DNA from: CAYPKW01 sp964411425
Lineage (GTDB): Bacteria > Pseudomonadota > Alphaproteobacteria > Dongiales > Dongiaceae
Reading direction: 5' to 3'
NCBI GenBank assembly: GCA_964411425.1
Contig: CAYPKW010000084.1
Location: forward strand, 1 to 10,333
Length of the DNA: 10,333 nucleotides
Position 1 is the stretch's first letter. Each line of letters begins with the position of its first letter. The notes below the pieces were generated by a model. It made no database searches, was not told the origin of the DNA, and saw nothing but the letters and a program-made list of their open reading frames with translations. A program made the position numbers and the translations under genes. Shown here one piece after another: positions 5,885 to 10,333 of the stretch.

Positions 5885-7591
5885 ATGTCCGAACACATGG
5901 CCAAGGCAAAAGATGACACGCGATTGCATCCGGGCGCCGGACGCCGCCAGGCCGTGCCGTTTCCCAAGGGCCGCCAGGTCGATCCCGAAGCGCTCGCCGA
6001 GATTGGCGCGCTGCTGGCCGACCGGCCGCGCCGGCGCGACCTCCTGATCGAGCACCTGCACCTGATTCAGGACCGTTACCGCCATCTGAGCGCGGCCCAT
6101 CTGGCGGCGCTTGCCGAGGACATGAAGCTGGCGCTGGCCGAGGTCTATGAGGTGGCCACGTTCTACGCGCATTTCGACGTGGTGCGCGACGGCGAGGCGC
6201 CGCCGCCGCCGCTCACCGTGCGGGTGTGCGACAGCCTCACCTGCGAGTTGTTGGGGGCGCAACCGCTGATCGCCCTGCTCAAGGACTGGCTGGGCGAGCG
6301 GGCGCGCGTGGTGCGCGCGCCCTGCATGGGCCGCTGCGACAGGGCGCCGGCGGCCCTGGTCGGGCACTACCATGTGGACCGCGCGACCGCGGACGGCGTC
6401 GCGGCGGCAGTCACCGCCGGGCGCACAGAGCCGCATGTCCCAGCTTACAAGACCCTGGCCGAGTACCGGGCGGAGGGCGGCTACGCGCTGCTGGAGGCGT
6501 GCCGTCGAGGCCGGCGGACGCCCGACGAACTGATGTCGATCCTGGAGGCCTCTGGCCTGCGCGGCCTGGGCGGCGCCGGGTTCCCGGCCGGGCGGAAGTG
6601 GCGCCTGGTGCGCCAGGAGCCGGCGCCCCGCCTGTTGGCCATCAACGCGGACGAGGGCGAGCCCGGCACCTTCAAGGATCGGGTGTACCTGGAGAGCGAC
6701 CCGCATCGATTCCTCGAAGGCACGCTGATCGCCGCCTGGGCGGTCGAGGCGCCGGAGGTTTACATCTACCTGCGTGACGAGTACCCGGCGGTGCGCGAGC
6801 TGCTGCTGCGGGAGATCGCGGCCATCGAGGCCGCTGGGCTGAGCGCGGGCCCGATCCATCTGCGCCGCGGCGCCGGCGCCTACATCTGTGGCGAGGAATC
6901 GGCGATGCTGGAAAGCATCGAAGGCAAGCGCGGGCTGCCGCGCCACAAGCCGCCCTACCCCTCGCAGGTCGGCTTGTTCGGGCGCCCGACCCTCATCCAC
7001 AACGTCGAGACGGTGTATTGGGTGCGCGACATCGTCGAGCGGGGCGCCGAGTGGTTTGCCGCGCACGGGCGCCGGGGCGCCAAGGGGCTGCGCAGCTTCT
7101 CGGTCTCGGGGCGCGTCGCGGAGCCGGGCATGAAGCTCGCCCCCGCAGGCATCACGGCGCTGGAGCTGATCGAGGAATATTGCGGCGGCATGGCGCCGGG
7201 ACACCGCTTCAAGGGCTATCTGCCGGGCGGCGCCTCGGGCGGCATCCTGCCGGCCGCCATGGCGGATATCCCGCTCGACTTCGGCACCCTGGAGCCGCAT
7301 GGCTGCTTCATCGGCTCGGCCGCCGTGATCGTGCTGTCGGACCGGGACAACATGCGCGACGCGGCGCTCAACCTGATGCGCTTCTTCGAAGACGAATCCT
7401 GCGGCCAATGCACGCCCTGCCGGGTGGGCACCGAGAAGGCGGTGAAGCTGATGGCGCGTAAAACATGGGACGAGGCGCTGCTGACCGAGCTCGCCGCCGC
7501 CATGACCGACGCCTCGATCTGCGGCCTGGGACAGGCGGCGTGCAATCCGGTTAGGATGGTCCTGAAGCACTTCCGCGAGGAGGTGGAATGA
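5885..7591 (+). CDS. fdh1B: NAD-dependent formate dehydrogenase, fused gamma-beta (NuoE-NuoF-like) diaphorase subunit
   Basis: A cytoplasmic subunit of 568 residues that takes electrons from the catalytic subunit and reduces NAD+ through FMN. The N-terminal NuoE/FdsG-like part (about 35-185) has the [2Fe-2S] ligands C115, C120, C147 and C151. The NuoF/FdsB-like part has the FMN/NAD-binding glycine-rich stretches GLRGLGGAGFPAGRKW (224-239) and GAGAYICGEESAML (329-342), and the [4Fe-4S] ligands C506, C509, C512 and C546. In Cupriavidus and Rhodobacter the two parts are separate (FdsG, FdsB); the fusion and its length match the Methylobacterium FDH1 beta subunit. The same domains occur in complex I and in NAD-reducing hydrogenases, but the downstream gene identifies this as formate dehydrogenase. 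The ATG at 5885 has a weak upstream GGCGAG; ATG 5897 is the alternative. The stop overlaps the start of fdh1A (ATGA). Confidence 0.93.
   Translation: MSEHMAKAKDDTRLHPGAGRRQAVPFPKGRQVDPEALAEIGALLADRPRRRDLLIEHLHLIQDRYRHLSAAHLAALAEDMKLALAEVYEVATFYAHFDVVRDGEAPPPPLTVRVCDSLTCELLGAQPLIALLKDWLGERARVVRAPCMGRCDRAPAALVGHYHVDRATADGVAAAVTAGRTEPHVPAYKTLAEYRAEGGYALLEACRRGRRTPDELMSILEASGLRGLGGAGFPAGRKWRLVRQEPAPRLLAINADEGEPGTFKDRVYLESDPHRFLEGTLIAAWAVEAPEVYIYLRDEYPAVRELLLREIAAIEAAGLSAGPIHLRRGAGAYICGEESAMLESIEGKRGLPRHKPPYPSQVGLFGRPTLIHNVETVYWVRDIVERGAEWFAAHGRRGAKGLRSFSVSGRVAEPGMKLAPAGITALELIEEYCGGMAPGHRFKGYLPGGASGGILPAAMADIPLDFGTLEPHGCFIGSAAVIVLSDRDNMRDAALNLMRFFEDESCGQCTPCRVGTEKAVKLMARKTWDEALLTELAAAMTDASICGLGQAACNPVRMVLKHFREEVE
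7578..7585 (+). promoter_or_regulatory. Strong ribosome binding site of fdh1A inside the end of fdh1B
   Basis: AGGAGGTG lies just before the ATG at 7588 and is a full match to the anti-Shine-Dalgarno. It is embedded in the last codons of fdh1B. With the 4-base ATGA overlap it should keep the two subunits in balanced translation. Confidence 0.65.
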
Positions 7592-10333
7592 GCGAACGCA
7601 TCGCCTTCACGCTCGACGGCCGCGAGGTGACGGCCGGGCCGGACGAGACCATCTGGCAGGTGGCGAATCGGTTCGGACTGGAGATCCCGCACCTGTGCTG
7701 GCAGCCCTATCCGCTGTACCGGGCCGACGGCAACTGCCGCGCCTGCATGGTGGAAGTGAAGGGCGAGCGGGTGCTGGCCGCGTCCTGCATCCGCCAGCCC
7801 ACGGCCGGGATGGAGGTCGTCACCGACAACGAGCGCGCCAGGACCGCGCGCAGGATGGTGATGGAGCTGCTGCTGGCCGACCAGCCGCCGAAGGCGGGGG
7901 CGCGCGACCCCGAGTCGAAATTCTGGCGCTGGGCGCAAGACATGGGCGTCGAGACCAGCCGCTTCCCCGCGCGTGGCCGCGCCGGCGACGGCCTGCCGGC
8001 CGCCGACCTGTCGCACCCGGCCATGGCGGTCAACCTCGACGCCTGCATCCACTGCAACCTGTGCGTGCGCGCCTGCCGCGAGGTGCAGGCGAACGACGTG
8101 ATCGGCATGGCGTATCGTGGCCCGCACGCCAAGATCGTGTTCGACTTCGACGACCCGATGGGCGCCAGCACCTGCGTCGCCTGCGGCGAGTGCGTGCAGG
8201 CCTGCCCGACGGGCGCGCTGATGCCGGCGAACCTGTTGGACGCGCGGCAGGCGCGCGTGGGCTACGCCGAGCGGCGCGTCGACTCGTTGTGCCCCTACTG
8301 CGGCGTCGGCTGCCAGACCACGTTCCACGTCAAGGACGACAAGCTGCTCTACGTCGAGGGGCGCGACGGCCCGGCCAACCGCAGCCGGCTCTGCGTCAAG
8401 GGCCGGTTCGGGTTCGACTACGTGCATCATTCCCATCGCCTGACCACGCCGCTCGTGCGCAAGGCGGGCGTGCCCAAGGACGCCGGCGACTACGTCGATC
8501 CGGCGAACCCGTGGACGCATTTCCAGGCGGCGGGCTGGGACGAGGCGCTCGATCTCGCGGCTGGGGGCCTCAGGCGCATCCGCGACCGCGACGGGCCCTC
8601 GGCCCTCGCCGGCTTCGGCTCGGCCAAGGGCTCGAACGAGGAGGCGTACCTGTTCCAGAAGCTGGTGCGCACCGGGTTTGGCACCAACAACGTCGATCAC
8701 TGCACGCGGCTGTGCCATGCCTCGTCGGTGGCGGCGCTGATGGAGTGCATCAACTCGGGCGCCGTCACGGCGCCGTTCACCGCGGCCAAGGACGCCGAGG
8801 TCATCTTCGTCATCGGCGCCAACCCGGCGCAGAACCATCCGGTCGCCGCGACCTTCATCAAGAACGCGGTCAGGCGCGGCGCCAAGCTGATCGTCGCCGA
8901 CCCGCGCGGCCAGGCGCTGTCGCGGCACGCGACCCACATGCTGAAGTTCAAGGCCGGCACCGACGTGCCGCTGTTGAACGCGATGATTCACGCCATCGTC
9001 GCGGAGGAGCTTTACGACCGCCAGTACGTCGAGGGCTTCACCGAGGGCTTCGCCGAGCTCGCGGCGAGCGTCAGGGACTTCTCGCCCGAGAAGATGGCGC
9101 CGCTCTGCGGCGTCGAGGCCGACGCCATCCGCACGGTGGCGCGGCTCTACGCGACCTCCAAGGCGGCCATCATTTTCTGGGGCATGGGCATCTCGCAGCA
9201 CGTCCACGGCACCGACAACGCGCGCTCGCTCATCAGCCTGGCGCTCATCACCGGCCAGGTGGGGCGTCCCGGCACCGGCCTGCATCCGTTGCGCGGCCAG
9301 AACAATGTGCAGGGCGCCTCGGACGCCGGCCTCATCCCCATGGTGTTCCCCGACTACCAGCGCGTCGCGGACGAGGCCGTCCGCCGCGCCTTCGAGGAGT
9401 TGTGGGGCGCCAGCCTCGACCCTAACCCGGGCCTCACGGTGGTGGAGATCATGAACGCCGCGCGCGCGGGCAAGATCAAGGGCATGTACATCGAGGGCGA
9501 GAACCCCGCCATGTCCGATCCCGACCTGCGGCACGCTCGGGAAGCGCTGGCCGGCCTCGAGCACCTCGTGGTGCAGGACATCTTCCTCACCGAGACGGCG
9601 TTCCACGCCGACGTGATCCTGCCGGCCTCCGCCTTTCCGGAGAAGGACGGGACGTTCACCAACACCAACCGGCAGGTGCAGATGGGGCGTGCGGCCCTGC
9701 CGCCGCCGGGCGAGGCGCGCCAGGACTGGTGGATCATCCAGGAAATCGCGCGCCGCATCGGGCTTGACTGGAACTACACGCATCCGCGCGAGGTCTACGC
9801 CGAGATGGCGCGGGCGATGCCGTCCTTGAACAACATCACGTGGGAGCGGGTGGATCGCGAAAGCAGCGTCACCTATCCCTGCGACAGCGCCGACGGCCCC
9901 GGCAACGAGATCATGTTCGGGTCCGGATTTCCCACCAAGACCGGGCGCGGCAAGCTGGTGCCGACCGCCATCGTGCCGCCGGACGAGCTGCCGGACGAGG
10001 CCTATCCGATGGTGCTCTCGACCGGGCGGCTCTTGGAACACTGGCACACCGGCGCCATGAGCCGGCGCTCCCTCTATCTCGACGAGATCGAGCCCGAGGC
10101 GATCGCCCACATGGCGCCGCGGGACCTCGAGCGCAACGGGTTCGAGCCGGGCCAGACGATCCGCGTCTCGACCCGGCGCGGCGCCCTCGACATCAAGGTG
10201 CGGAGCGACCGCGACGTTCCCGCCGGCATGGTGTTCATCCCGTTCTGCTTCGCGGAGGCGGCGGCGAACCTCTTGACCAACCCGGCCCTCGACCCCATCG
10301 GCAAGATCCCGGAATTCAAGTTCTGCGCCGCCA
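7588..10333 (+). CDS. fdh1A: NAD-dependent formate dehydrogenase, catalytic alpha subunit (partial, runs off the window)
   Basis: The molybdenum- or tungsten-bis-MGD subunit that oxidises formate to CO2. 915 codons are visible; relatives have about 950-990, so only the extreme C-terminus is missing. In order: a [2Fe-2S] domain (C37, C50, C53, C67); a two-cluster ferredoxin domain (C153, C156, C159, C163 and C196, C199, C202, C206); the [4Fe-4S] motif next to the cofactor (C235, C238, C242, C269) with K271; the active site NNVDHCTRLCHASSV with C376 as metal ligand and H377; R569 in LRGQNNVQGASD, matching the catalytic arginine of E. coli FdhF; and a dinucleotide-binding domain from about 806. 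The metal ligand is cysteine, encoded by TGC, not selenocysteine. Between residues 80 and 140 there is no Cys or His, so the extra NuoG-like His/Cys cluster site is absent. Mo versus W cannot be told from the sequence. It pairs with the overlapping fdh1B. Confidence 0.95.
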   Translation, partial: MSERIAFTLDGREVTAGPDETIWQVANRFGLEIPHLCWQPYPLYRADGNCRACMVEVKGERVLAASCIRQPTAGMEVVTDNERARTARRMVMELLLADQPPKAGARDPESKFWRWAQDMGVETSRFPARGRAGDGLPAADLSHPAMAVNLDACIHCNLCVRACREVQANDVIGMAYRGPHAKIVFDFDDPMGASTCVACGECVQACPTGALMPANLLDARQARVGYAERRVDSLCPYCGVGCQTTFHVKDDKLLYVEGRDGPANRSRLCVKGRFGFDYVHHSHRLTTPLVRKAGVPKDAGDYVDPANPWTHFQAAGWDEALDLAAGGLRRIRDRDGPSALAGFGSAKGSNEEAYLFQKLVRTGFGTNNVDHCTRLCHASSVAALMECINSGAVTAPFTAAKDAEVIFVIGANPAQNHPVAATFIKNAVRRGAKLIVADPRGQALSRHATHMLKFKAGTDVPLLNAMIHAIVAEELYDRQYVEGFTEGFAELAASVRDFSPEKMAPLCGVEADAIRTVARLYATSKAAIIFWGMGISQHVHGTDNARSLISLALITGQVGRPGTGLHPLRGQNNVQGASDAGLIPMVFPDYQRVADEAVRRAFEELWGASLDPNPGLTVVEIMNAARAGKIKGMYIEGENPAMSDPDLRHAREALAGLEHLVVQDIFLTETAFHADVILPASAFPEKDGTFTNTNRQVQMGRAALPPPGEARQDWWIIQEIARRIGLDWNYTHPREVYAEMARAMPSLNNITWERVDRESSVTYPCDSADGPGNEIMFGSGFPTKTGRGKLVPTAIVPPDELPDEAYPMVLSTGRLLEHWHTGAMSRRSLYLDEIEPEAIAHMAPRDLERNGFEPGQTIRVSTRRGALDIKVRSDRDVPAGMVFIPFCFAEAAANLLTNPALDPIGKIPEFKFCAA

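Noticed and set aside
5796..5909. Longer chpT from the ATG at 5909
   Set aside because: It would overlap the start of the divergent fdh1B, adds residues unlike ChpT, and ignores the well-placed ribosome binding site in front of TTG 5795.
5792..7570. Open frame of 592 codons on the minus strand, opposite fdh1B
   Set aside because: Antisense shadow of a well-supported gene, with no domain signal and low-complexity composition.
7695..9425. Open frame of 576 codons on the plus strand in another frame of fdh1A
   Set aside because: The fdh1A frame runs unbroken from 7588 to the edge with all catalytic motifs; this overlapping frame is Arg/Gly/Ala-rich noise.
7216..10110. Open frame of 964 codons on the minus strand, opposite fdh1A/fdh1B
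   Set aside because: It is exactly antisense to the clear formate dehydrogenase genes, and its product is low-complexity Arg/Ala/Val/His-rich with no family motif. Such shadows are expected opposite GC-rich genes whose third codon positions are mostly G or C.

Overview
The window looks like chromosomal DNA of an alphaproteobacterium. The main reasons are a recognisable ChpT-type histidine phosphotransferase, which belongs to the alphaproteobacterial CckA-ChpT-CtrA cell-cycle phosphorelay, and a two-gene NAD-dependent formate dehydrogenase of the kind known from Methylobacterium FDH1, with the NuoE-like and NuoF-like parts fused in one protein. The genus cannot be fixed from the sequence.

The left part (about 1-5100) is entirely on the minus strand and is mostly signalling. 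Read in the direction of transcription (right to left) it holds a small conserved protein of unknown function (4717-5043); a membrane histidine kinase with a periplasmic PDC/Cache-like sensor (3153-4619); a single-domain Rcp1-like response regulator that overlaps it by 4 bases (2710-3156); a protein with an N-terminal receiver followed by a soluble histidine kinase, 10 bases further on (1524-2699); and, after a 112-base gap with its own ribosome binding site, a sigma54-dependent activator without a receiver domain (26-1411). The kinase, response regulator and receiver-kinase form a tight operon and probably a branched phosphorelay. The sigma54 activator may be read with them or separately.

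The right part (about 5157-10333) is metabolic and cell-cycle related. chpT (minus strand, TTG start at 5795) is divergent from fdh1B-fdh1A (plus strand), which encode formate dehydrogenase: formate + NAD+ -> CO2 + NADH. The two fdh genes overlap by 4 bases, and the catalytic subunit runs off the right edge after 915 codons, close to its natural end. A plausible sigma70-like promoter for fdh lies in the 89-base divergent gap, and a GC-rich hairpin with a T-run follows chpT.

Base composition changes clearly between the halves. Hand counts of sample 60-base lines give about 55-58% GC left of 5 kb and 68-85% to its right, with the change between the unknown gene and chpT. Together with a short IS-end-like sequence next to the unknown gene, this suggests the signalling block has a different history from the fdh/chpT backbone. 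I found no RNA genes, CRISPR arrays or complete mobile elements. No wholly new system is evident; the most unusual points are the GAFTDA variant in the sigma54 activator, the receiver-kinase cluster, and the missing His/Cys cluster site in the formate dehydrogenase alpha subunit.
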